The position numbers and the translations under genes were made by a program. The notes below the pieces were generated by a model. That model was not told where the DNA came from and ran no database searches. It saw nothing but the letters and a program-made list of their open reading frames with translations. A stretch of 5,789 bases of DNA. It comes from Candidatus Equibacterium intestinale. GTDB lineage: Bacteria > Bacteroidota > Bacteroidia > Bacteroidales > UBA932. Location: assembly GCA_018064305.1 (NCBI GenBank), contig JAGHVP010000144.1, positions 1-5,789 of the forward strand. Reading direction: 5' to 3'. Below are positions 1 through 5,789 of the stretch, in pieces; the first letter of the stretch is position 1; each line of letters starts with the position of its first letter.

Positions 1-177
1 GAACTGGGGGCTGCCTTACGCGGAACCCTGGCGTGTGAACTGGAGAATGCCTCACGCGGAACCGGAGCAGAAGAACTGGAGGAGAATGCCTCACGCAGAA
101 CCGGAGCAGAAGAACTGGAGGAGGCTGCCTCAAGCAGAACCGGAACTGATGAACTGGAGAATGCCTCACGCAGAACC
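1..177 (+). repeat. In-frame 36/39-bp tandem repeat (minisatellite) inside the SDR gene
   Basis: Five consecutive units begin with GAACTGG at 1, 37, 73, 112 and 151. The first two are 36 bp, the third and fourth are 39 bp because of one extra GAG codon, and the fifth matches through about 177 before diverging. Units two and three differ by only that GAG and one substitution; the first is the most diverged. In the SDR frame each unit encodes about E-L-E-(E)-N-A-S-R-R-T-G-A-E. All unit lengths are multiples of three, so gain or loss of copies keeps the enzyme in frame. The array may continue upstream of the window. Confidence 0.93.
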
Positions 178-834
178 ACGGAATCCGCTGGATGCGGCAC
201 ACGCGCAAGTGTCCGTCCGGTGCCGATGGACCTGACAGACAGCGCAGCAGTTGCATCGCTGGGGAAACTTCTCAATGAAGAGGATGCAGATGTGGTGCTG
301 CTTGTGAACGCAGCAGGATTCGGCAAGTTCCAGGCGGTAAGCGATGTTCCTCAGCAGATGGCTGATTCGATGCTAGCTCTCAACTGCAAGGCCCTGATGG
401 ACATGTGCTATACGGTCATACCTTTCATGAACAACGGTGCAAAGATTCTCAACATTGCATCCGTTGCGGCCTTCCAGCCAGTTCCGTATGTTACTGAATA
501 CGCTGCAACAAAGGCGTTTGTATTAAGCTTCAGCCGAGGTCTGTGGAAAGAGCTGCACCACAAAGGCATAACGGTGACCGCTCTATGCCCGTACTGGACC
601 AGGACAGAATTCTTTGACGTCGCCAACAACAACGACTCCAAGGATATGGTGAAATATTTCAATGCCATGTATGAGCCCGAAGACGTTGTCCGCCGTGGGT
701 GGCGCGACCTCATGAAGGGGCGTGACATAAGTACCTTCGGCTTCATTGCAAGGGCGCAGATAGTGCTTGTCAAGCTGCTTCCGCACCGTCTTGTGATGCG
801 TATATGGTGCCATCAGCAGAAAATAAAAGGCTGA
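1..834 (+). CDS. SDR family NAD(P)-dependent oxidoreductase, 5'-truncated by the window edge
   Basis: Probable cytoplasmic short-chain dehydrogenase/reductase; substrate not predictable. The frame has no stop from base 1 to the TGA at 832-834 (277 codons), so the gene starts upstream, and the GTG at 220 is an internal codon, not the start. Visible SDR landmarks, in window codon numbers: PMDLTD at 75-80, the end of beta-3 with the adenine-binding Asp77; NAAG at 103-106, the NNAG-type motif; Asn128; catalytic Ser154; and YAATK with Tyr167 and Lys171. The Ser-Tyr spacing of 13 and the YxxxK arrangement are canonical, so an active enzyme is likely. The N-terminal TGxxxGxG nucleotide-binding loop must lie before the window. 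Codons 1-60 are a tandem repeat placed between the expected beta-2 and beta-3, which is unusual. The C-terminus is hydrophobic and basic and may touch the membrane (inference). The family call is firm; the biological role is unknown. Confidence 0.9.
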   Translation, partial: ELGAALRGTLACELENASRGTGAEELEENASRRTGAEELEEAASSRTGTDELENASRRTTESAGCGTRASVRPVPMDLTDSAAVASLGKLLNEEDADVVLLVNAAGFGKFQAVSDVPQQMADSMLALNCKALMDMCYTVIPFMNNGAKILNIASVAAFQPVPYVTEYAATKAFVLSFSRGLWKELHHKGITVTALCPYWTRTEFFDVANNNDSKDMVKYFNAMYEPEDVVRRGWRDLMKGRDISTFGFIARAQIVLVKLLPHRLVMRIWCHQQKIKG

Positions 835-848
835 AACACATTTTTCGC

Positions 849-856
849 TATATTTG
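849..856 (+). promoter_or_regulatory. Promoter-like -7 box (TATATTTG) upstream of thyA
   Basis: TATATTTG matches the Bacteroidota primary-sigma -7 consensus TAnnTTTG exactly. It lies in the 52-base gap between the SDR stop and the thyA ATG, which would give a leader of roughly 25 bases. No good TTTG -33 box is found 19-21 bases upstream; that stretch is A-rich. Transcription could therefore start here for the thyA operon, read through from the SDR gene, or both. Confidence 0.45.
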
Positions 857-886
857 CCGAATTGACGAAATATTTTCCCAGCTACC

Positions 887-1681
887 ATGAAACAATACCT
901 CGATCTTCTCAGATATATCCGTGAGAACGGAGTGCAGAAGGGCGACCGCACCGGTACCGGCACACAGAGTGTGTTCGGATATCAGATGAGGTTCAACCTC
1001 AACGACGGATTCCCCCTGCTGACTACCAAGAAAGTGCACCTGCGCTCGATAATCCACGAGCTTCTGTGGTTCATAAGCGGCGACACCAACATCAAGTATC
1101 TCCACGACAACAAAGTTTCCATCTGGGACGAATGGGCCGATGAAAACGGTGACCTGGGACCTGTATACGGCCATCAGTGGCGCAGCTGGCCCACTCCCGA
1201 CGGAGGACATATCGACCAGCTTGCAAACCTCATGGAGCAGCTGAAGAAGAATCCCGACAGCCGCAGGCACATTATCTCGGCCTGGAATGTGGCCGAGGTT
1301 GACAAGATGGCCCTGCCGCCGTGCCACTCGCTCTTCCAGTTCTATGTGGCCGACAACCGCCTTTCATGCCAGCTGTATCAGCGCAGCGCCGATGTCTTCC
1401 TGGGCGTGCCCTTCAACATCGCGTCGTATGCACTGCTGACCATGATGATTGCGCAGTGCTGCGGTTATGAGCTGGGCGATTTCGTGCATACTTTCGGAGA
1501 TGTCCATATCTATTCAAACCATCAGGAGCAGGTTGAACTGCAGCTGAGCCGTGAGCCGAAACCGCTGCCGACAATGAAGATCAACCCCGATGTGAAAGAC
1601 ATCTTCAGCTTCAAATATGAGGATTTCACTCTTGAAGGCTACGACCCGTGGCCCGCAATTAAGGCCCCGGTGGCCGTGTAA
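887..1681 (+). CDS. thyA: Thymidylate synthase
   Basis: Cytoplasmic enzyme that methylates dUMP to dTMP using 5,10-methylenetetrahydrofolate, releasing dihydrofolate. The product is 264 residues, the length of E. coli ThyA, and the key positions fall at the same numbers: Arg21 in the phosphate-binding loop, Glu58, Trp80, Arg126-Arg127, the nucleophile Cys146 in LPPCHSLFQF, Asp169, Asn177 in the GVPFNIASYA segment, and His207/Tyr209 in DVHIYSNH. The C-terminus ends in APVAV, as expected for the mobile closing tail. The ATG is chosen because the protein then starts at the family N-terminus (MKQYLDLLRYI). No Shine-Dalgarno is present. It is followed after 15 bases by folA, which recycles its dihydrofolate, so the two are probably co-transcribed. 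Nothing is missing or odd. Confidence 0.99.
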   Translation: MKQYLDLLRYIRENGVQKGDRTGTGTQSVFGYQMRFNLNDGFPLLTTKKVHLRSIIHELLWFISGDTNIKYLHDNKVSIWDEWADENGDLGPVYGHQWRSWPTPDGGHIDQLANLMEQLKKNPDSRRHIISAWNVAEVDKMALPPCHSLFQFYVADNRLSCQLYQRSADVFLGVPFNIASYALLTMMIAQCCGYELGDFVHTFGDVHIYSNHQEQVELQLSREPKPLPTMKINPDVKDIFSFKYEDFTLEGYDPWPAIKAPVAV

Positions 1682-1696
1682 CCCGGCATAAGAGAT

Positions 1697-2182
1697 ATGA
1701 TTAACATTATAGTCGCTATTTCAGACAATTACGCGATAGGCCGGGGTGGAGACATTCCCTGGCATATCAGTGCAGACCTCAAATATTTCAAGAAAGCCAC
1801 CTCAGGCAGCGCAGTGATAATGGGGCGCCGCACCTGGGAGTCGCTCGGCTGCAGACCCCTGAAGAACCGCCTCAATATCGTGGTGAGCAGCACCGTGCAG
1901 CAGACAAGAGGGATGGTGGCCGTGCCTTCTCTGGAAGATGCCCTGGCCCTGACCGATGCCTTCGAGAATGTCTTCGTGATAGGCGGCGGACAGCTATACC
2001 GCAGCGCTATGCCGCTGGCAGAGAGGCTTCTGGTGACACATGTCCACACCACAGTCAGCGATGCAGATACTTTTTTCCCCGAGATAGATATGGACAGATG
2101 GCAGCAGGTGAGCGTATCGGAAACGCAGACCGACCCTGCCACAGGCTATGATTTTGAATCCGCAGTATATGAGCAGAGATAA
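1697..2182 (+). CDS. folA: Dihydrofolate reductase
   Basis: NADPH-dependent reduction of dihydrofolate to tetrahydrofolate in the cytoplasm, needed because the upstream ThyA oxidises the folate cofactor. The product is 161 residues, close to E. coli FolA (159). Visible motifs: the start MINIIVAISDNYAIG; Pro21-Trp22 and the catalytic acid Asp27 in the ADLKYFKK helix; GRRTWESLG at 43-51 for NADPH binding; RPLKNR with the folate-carboxylate Arg58; the glycine run Gly96-98 in VIGGGQLY; and Thr114 in LLVTHVH. Ile5, Leu28 and Phe31 match residues typical of trimethoprim-sensitive chromosomal enzymes, and Tyr30 replaces the E. coli Trp30. One extra residue (Cys52) lies before RPL. The gene sits 15 bases after thyA, and its last 14 bases overlap the likely transporter start in another frame. 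It looks like a housekeeping copy, not a mobile resistance dfr gene. Confidence 0.98.
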   Translation: MINIIVAISDNYAIGRGGDIPWHISADLKYFKKATSGSAVIMGRRTWESLGCRPLKNRLNIVVSSTVQQTRGMVAVPSLEDALALTDAFENVFVIGGGQLYRSAMPLAERLLVTHVHTTVSDADTFFPEIDMDRWQQVSVSETQTDPATGYDFESAVYEQR

Positions 2183-3524
2183 TAAGAGAGACGGTTTTTC
2201 AGGCAGCTTCGGCATGATAGCGGCCACGATAGGGTCGGCAGTGGGTCTTGGCAATCTGTGGCGCTTCCCATATCTTGTTGGGCAGAACGGCGGTGCAGCC
2301 TTCATTCTCATCTACCTGTTCTTTTCCATTGTGATATGTACACCGATAATGGTGGCCGAGCTGGTGATAGGACGCCGCGGCCAGGGTGCTCCGGCCATCT
2401 CGTTCTTCAATCTTTCGGGCAGCCGCAAGTGGGCTTCTGTCGGAATCCTGGCAATGTTCACCTGTATCCTGATCCTCTCTTTCTACGGCGTGGTAGGCGG
2501 CTGGACCATAAAATACCTTGTCAATTCAGTCTGCCTGCAGTACAGGGAAGGTGCGGTGCTGGATTCCGCTTCGGCGTTCGGACAGTTCGTGTCGGGCAGT
2601 GGAGGGCCGATCGTGCACTTCCTGATATTCACCGCACTCACAGGTGCAGTCATTCTGGCAGGTGTGACGAAAGGGATTGAAAGGACCTCGAAGTTCATGA
2701 TGCCGGTGCTCTTTGTGCTGGTGGTGCTTGTGGCTGTGCGCAGCATCACGCTGCCCGGCTCGGCAGAAGGACTGAAGTACCTGTTCAAGCCCGATTTCTC
2801 GCAGATTGATTCAAATGTGGTGCTGGCAGCCCTCGGGCAGGCGTTCTTCTCGCTCTCTCTGGGTGCCGGCATGCAGATAACATACGGTTCGTATACCAGG
2901 TCGGATGACAATATCATCCAGAATGCGTTCATCTCTAGTTTCAGCGACACGCTGTTCGCAATTCTGGCGGGCTGCGCAATCATGCCGGCTGTGTTTGCCT
3001 TCGGCATAAATCCCGGTGAAGGCGCCGGGCTGGCCTTTGTGACTCTGCCTCAGGTGTTTGTGCAGATGCCTATGGGCGGCCTGTTCGCCATTCTTTTCTT
3101 CGCCACCCTCTTCCTGGCTGCAATCACCTCGGCAATTTCGCTGTTCGAGGTGGTGACGGCGTCGATGATGGAGATCTGGAAGATGACGCGCAGGAAGGCT
3201 GCCTTGCTGACGGGCTCGATAATCGTTGCGCTGGGATGCGTATGCTCGCTGTCGCAGGGTGTGCTCAGCGGATTTACTGTTTTCGGAAAGAACGTGTTCG
3301 ACCTCTTCGATTATGTATCGTCGAATGTGCTTATGCTTCTGACAAGCCTGCTGGTGGTGCTGTTTGTGGGCTGGCGGTTGAAGAAAGAGGCATTCCTGGA
3401 TGAAGTCACTGCCGGGGGCAGGGCAAGGATGCCGCGCAGTGTGGGCGCTGTGCTCTTTTATATCATCAAATACGCGGCCCCTCTGGTAATATTTGCAATT
3501 GTACTTTCAGTAATTATAAAATGA
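2169..3524 (+). CDS. Sodium-dependent transporter of the NSS/SNF family (LeuT/Tyt1-like)
   Basis: Inner-membrane symporter that uses the Na+ gradient to import amino acids or related small molecules; the exact substrate cannot be read from sequence. From the ATG at 2169 the product is 451 residues with about 11 hydrophobic segments, the typical short bacterial 11-helix form. The first helix carries GSAVGLGNLWRFPY (residues 22-35), the unwound Na+/substrate-binding segment. Helix 6 has FFSLSLGAGMQITYGSY near 226-242. Helix 8 has FLAAITSAIS (315-324), matching the Na2-site A..TS pattern of LeuT. An in-frame ATG at 2148 would add seven residues and overlap folA by 35 bases; 2169 is preferred because MSRDNKRDGFSGSFG resembles the family's usual short N-terminus and gives a 14-base overlap. 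The stop overlaps the next gene's start as ATGA, suggesting translational coupling to the peptidase. Confidence 0.95.
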   Translation: MSRDNKRDGFSGSFGMIAATIGSAVGLGNLWRFPYLVGQNGGAAFILIYLFFSIVICTPIMVAELVIGRRGQGAPAISFFNLSGSRKWASVGILAMFTCILILSFYGVVGGWTIKYLVNSVCLQYREGAVLDSASAFGQFVSGSGGPIVHFLIFTALTGAVILAGVTKGIERTSKFMMPVLFVLVVLVAVRSITLPGSAEGLKYLFKPDFSQIDSNVVLAALGQAFFSLSLGAGMQITYGSYTRSDDNIIQNAFISSFSDTLFAILAGCAIMPAVFAFGINPGEGAGLAFVTLPQVFVQMPMGGLFAILFFATLFLAAITSAISLFEVVTASMMEIWKMTRRKAALLTGSIIVALGCVCSLSQGVLSGFTVFGKNVFDLFDYVSSNVLMLLTSLLVVLFVGWRLKKEAFLDEVTAGGRARMPRSVGAVLFYIIKYAAPLVIFAIVLSVIIK

Positions 3525-5641
3525 AACGTTTTTTAACTTCGTTACTTGTGATGAGTGTCTCTCTGGCATCTTTTGCCGATGAGGGAATGTGGCTTCTGCC
3601 TCTGCTCGAGAAAATGAACATCAAGACTATGCAGGAGATGGGATGCCGTCTCTCTGCAGAAGAGATTTACAGCATAAACAACACTTCCCTCAAGGATGCC
3701 GTTGTGATTTTCGGCAATGGGTGCACCGGAGAGGTGGTTTCAGACCAGGGTCTGGTGCTTACCAACCACCACTGCGGCTACAGCTCCATCCAGCAGCTGA
3801 GCAGCGTTGAGCACAACTATCTGGCCGACGGTTACTGGGCAGGCAGCCTCAGTGAAGAGATTCCCGTTCCCGGCCTGACGGTCACCTTCCTTGACACATT
3901 CATCGATGTGACCGATGCATTGAAGGCAGCCGAGGCAGAATGCAAGAAGGAAAAGGATGCGGTGGATGCGGTCATGAAGCTCCATGAAGAGCTTACATCA
4001 CAGCTTGAGGCTCAGAAGCCCGGTGTAACTGCAAGAATAGTTCCCTTCTACGGTGGCAACGCGTATTACCTTATCGGTTATAAGAGGTTCACAGACATCC
4101 GTTTTGTGGGTGCGCCGCCTTCATCGATAGGCAAGTTCGGCGCCGACACCGACAACTGGATGTGGCCCCGCCATACTTGCGACTTCTCGATGTTCAGGAT
4201 TTATGCAGACAAGGATGGCAACCCCGCAAGATATTCTGCCGACAATGTTCCCTACGTACCTATAAAGAGCCTGAAAGTTTCTGTAAGAGGCATCAATGAG
4301 GGTGATTTCCAGATGATCATGGGCTTCCCTGGCAGCACCGACCGCTATATGACAGTGGCAGAGCTGCAGCAGCGCCGCGACATAGAGAATGCCATCCGCA
4401 TCAAGTGCCGCGGTGTGCGTCAGGAGGTGCTTCTGGCCGACATGCTGGCAGACCCGAAGGTGAAGATACAGTATGCAAGCAAGTATTCACGCTCATCAAA
4501 CTACTGGAAGAATTCAATCGGCATGAACGAGGCGATAGAGCGCCTTGGTGTGGAGCAGAAGTGCCGTGACCGCGAAATCGCCTTCACCGAATGGGCTAAT
4601 GCCGACAAGGACCGCGCAAAGAAATACGGAAAGGTTATTGAAGATCAGGCAAAGGCGATAAAGGCGGAAGGAGAGCTGATTACAGTCATGAACTACCTGG
4701 GTGAATCGCTCAACACCATTGAGATTACCGCGATTGCCGGAAGGGTTGACGGAATTGCAGATGATGCAGGGCTTGTAAGGAAGGCTGCCGGCAGTTTCTA
4801 CAAAGATTATTCAATGCCCACCGACAGGAAAGTGGCAGTGAAGATGATAGAGTTGTTCCGTGAGGACGTTTCTGCAAAGAACTGGCCCAAAGCCATTTCT
4901 GAGATAGACAAGAAGTTTGACGGCAATGTTGGGGCATACGTCGATTACCTTTTCGATAAATCAATATTCACATCAGAGGAGAAACTGCTTGAAAATCTTG
5001 AGAAAGAGGATTTCTGTGAGATTGTGAAGAGCGACCCCGCCACGGTGCTGCGTAATTCTGTCATGGATCTGGCGGATGATATCACTGCCCGTACGATGAA
5101 AATTGCAAGGAAGATGGGCAAGGCAAATAAGGCCACATCGCTTTATATCGCCGGCCTTACCGAGATGGCGGGCGACGGGGCGATTTATCCCGACGCCAAC
5201 TTTACAATGCGTCTGACCTATGGCAAAGTGCTGCCATATTCTCCCAAGGACGGCATCAGGTACGACTATTACACGACCCTCACCGGCGTGATGGAGAAAG
5301 AGGACCCCGACAACTGGGAGTTTGTGGTGCCGGAGCGGCTGAAAGAGCTCTACGCAGCAAAGGATTTCGGTGAGTATGCCCGCGGAGACGGCACTATGCC
5401 GGCATGCTTCATCAACACCTGCGACATCACCGGCGGCAACAGCGGCAGCCCCGTGCTGGATGCTGACGGCTGTCTGGTGGGCCTTGCCTTCGACGGCAAC
5501 TGGGAGTCACTTTCAGGCGACATCATCTTCGAACCGGAGTATCAGAGGTGCATAGGAGTGGATGTGAGATATGTCCTCTTCATAATTGACAAATTCGGTG
5601 GAGCACACCACCTTATAGAAGAAATGGATATTGTAAGATAA
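3521..5641 (+). CDS. Secreted S46 family dipeptidyl-peptidase, DPP7-like
   Basis: Serine exopeptidase that removes dipeptides from the N-terminus of peptides, expected in the periplasm. The product is 706 residues, the usual S46 length. A signal peptide is clear: MKR, a hydrophobic core to about residue 15, and a likely cut after Ala19 (ASFA before DEG). The chymotrypsin-like triad is intact: His84 in LTNHHCGY, Asp221 in PRHTCDFSMF and Ser641 in GGNSGSP. Cys68 and Cys85 flank the His loop and probably form a disulfide; Cys634/Cys651 may pair near the Ser. DNWMWPRH (211-218) is the conserved segment near the substrate amino terminus. Roughly 275-560 is the helical cap. Eighteen residues after the catalytic Ser is Gly659, where DPP7-type enzymes carry Gly and Asp/Glu-specific DPP11 carries Arg, so hydrophobic P1 preference is inferred. 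The ATG overlaps the transporter stop by four bases. Confidence 0.95.
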   Translation: MKRFLTSLLVMSVSLASFADEGMWLLPLLEKMNIKTMQEMGCRLSAEEIYSINNTSLKDAVVIFGNGCTGEVVSDQGLVLTNHHCGYSSIQQLSSVEHNYLADGYWAGSLSEEIPVPGLTVTFLDTFIDVTDALKAAEAECKKEKDAVDAVMKLHEELTSQLEAQKPGVTARIVPFYGGNAYYLIGYKRFTDIRFVGAPPSSIGKFGADTDNWMWPRHTCDFSMFRIYADKDGNPARYSADNVPYVPIKSLKVSVRGINEGDFQMIMGFPGSTDRYMTVAELQQRRDIENAIRIKCRGVRQEVLLADMLADPKVKIQYASKYSRSSNYWKNSIGMNEAIERLGVEQKCRDREIAFTEWANADKDRAKKYGKVIEDQAKAIKAEGELITVMNYLGESLNTIEITAIAGRVDGIADDAGLVRKAAGSFYKDYSMPTDRKVAVKMIELFREDVSAKNWPKAISEIDKKFDGNVGAYVDYLFDKSIFTSEEKLLENLEKEDFCEIVKSDPATVLRNSVMDLADDITARTMKIARKMGKANKATSLYIAGLTEMAGDGAIYPDANFTMRLTYGKVLPYSPKDGIRYDYYTTLTGVMEKEDPDNWEFVVPERLKELYAAKDFGEYARGDGTMPACFINTCDITGGNSGSPVLDADGCLVGLAFDGNWESLSGDIIFEPEYQRCIGVDVRYVLFIIDKFGGAHHLIEEMDIVR

Positions 5642-5661
5642 GATATTTTATTTTACCTTTG
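5630..5661 (+). promoter_or_regulatory. Bacteroidota-type promoter candidate at the end of the peptidase gene
   Basis: TACCTTTG at 5654-5661 is an exact fit to the -7 consensus TAnnTTTG. ATTG at 5630-5633 fits the -33 TTTG with one mismatch, at a 20-base spacing inside the 19-21 range. Transcription would start near 5667 and run off the window, through the foldback at 5715-5789. The -33 box lies inside the last codons of the peptidase gene. Motif match only. Confidence 0.55.
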
Positions 5662-5676
5662 CATGCTTTTATGCAA
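5659..5676 (+). repeat. Short perfect inverted repeat (6-bp arms, 6-base loop)
   Basis: TTGCAT at 5659-5664 pairs with ATGCAA at 5671-5676 around a GCTTTT loop. It starts inside the -7 box and spans the expected transcription start, so it could be an operator or a weak stem-loop. It is not followed by a T-run, so it is not a convincing intrinsic terminator; no clear terminator for the upstream operon is visible. Confidence 0.4.
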
Positions 5677-5714
5677 TGATGAAAAAATAAGTTGGTAAAG
5701 ATTTATGAAGGATT

Positions 5715-5789
5715 GTTTATGGATTTTGAATGCGGAATGAAGGAGCGTAGCGGGCTACGTGACTGAATGACAAATTCAAAAGACGAAAC
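5715..5789 (+). repeat. Long symmetric foldback (palindromic element) with tandem GA mismatches
   Basis: A nearly symmetric inverted repeat centred between 5752 and 5753. CGTAGC (5746-5751) pairs with GCTACG (5754-5759), and TTTTGAAT (5724-5731) with ATTCAAAA (5774-5781). GTTT (5715-5718) pairs with AAAC (5786-5789) if one base is bulged. The intervening arms are both exactly 14 bases. Within the symmetric register, 5'-GA-3' faces 5'-GA-3' at 5722/5782, 5735/5769, 5739/5765 and 5743/5761. It may be an intergenic repeat family member or a structured leader or small RNA; the window ends inside or at its edge. Confidence 0.7.

Noticed and set aside
1..177. CRISPR array
   Set aside because: The units are directly abutting 36/39-bp repeats with no unique spacers, and they are in frame with a protein-coding gene.
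35..235. Small repeat protein in the +2 frame (N-W-R-M-P-H-A-E-P-type units)
   Set aside because: It is an out-of-frame reading of the same tandem repeat. The SDR frame continues through the array into conserved SDR motifs, while this frame ends soon after the repeats with no recognisable domain.
583..1327. Antisense open frames across the SDR/thyA junction and thyA
   Set aside because: They lie opposite well-conserved genes, show no recognisable motifs and are expected by-products of GC-rich codon bias.
1697..2182. Acquired trimethoprim-resistance dfr gene
   Set aside because: It sits directly behind thyA in a housekeeping arrangement, has sensitive-type residues at positions 5, 28 and 31, and has no flanking mobile element or attC-like site.
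5659..5690. Intrinsic terminator after the peptidase gene
   Set aside because: The stem is only six A/T-rich pairs and is followed by an A-rich stretch, not a T-run; it also overlaps the promoter-like -7 box.
5705..5766. Mini-ORFs at 5705-5740 (11 codons) and 5719-5766 (15 codons)
   Set aside because: They are very short, overlap each other in different frames and lie in the foldback, whose symmetry accounts for the sequence better than coding does.

Overview
This looks like a chromosomal segment from a member of the order Bacteroidales (gut Bacteroides/Prevotella/Muribaculaceae type; genus not resolvable by eye). Three things support this. There is a secreted S46 dipeptidyl-peptidase, a family concentrated in Bacteroidota. 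Promoter-like boxes of the Bacteroidota TAnnTTTG type sit in both intergenic gaps. No start codon has a purine-rich Shine-Dalgarno sequence in front of it. All genes read on the + strand and coding density is very high.

Layout: (1) 1-834, the 3' part of a short-chain dehydrogenase/reductase (SDR) gene whose start lies before the window. Its first ~177 bases are five in-frame copies of a 36/39-bp tandem repeat. (2) 835-886, a 52-base gap with a promoter-like -7 box. (3) 887-1681, thyA, thymidylate synthase. (4) 1697-2182, folA, dihydrofolate reductase. (5) 2169-3524, an 11-helix sodium-coupled NSS/SNF transporter overlapping the end of folA. (6) 3521-5641, a secreted S46 dipeptidyl-peptidase (DPP7-like), whose ATG overlaps the transporter stop in an ATGA. 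(7) 5642-5789, a non-coding tail with a promoter-like signal, a small hairpin and a long, highly symmetric foldback running to the window edge.

The four genes from thyA to the peptidase are close enough to be one operon. ThyA makes dTMP and dihydrofolate, and FolA regenerates tetrahydrofolate, so the first pair is a standard functional couple. The last two plausibly form a peptide-use pair: the peptidase releases dipeptides in the periplasm and the Na+ symporter takes up amino acids. The link between the two halves may be only positional.

The protein-coding core is ordinary. The two parts most worth a second look are the intragenic minisatellite in the SDR gene and the foldback at the right edge, whose paired arms are interrupted by four tandem GA/AG mismatches. 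No complete novel system, CRISPR array, insertion sequence, tRNA or rRNA is visible.
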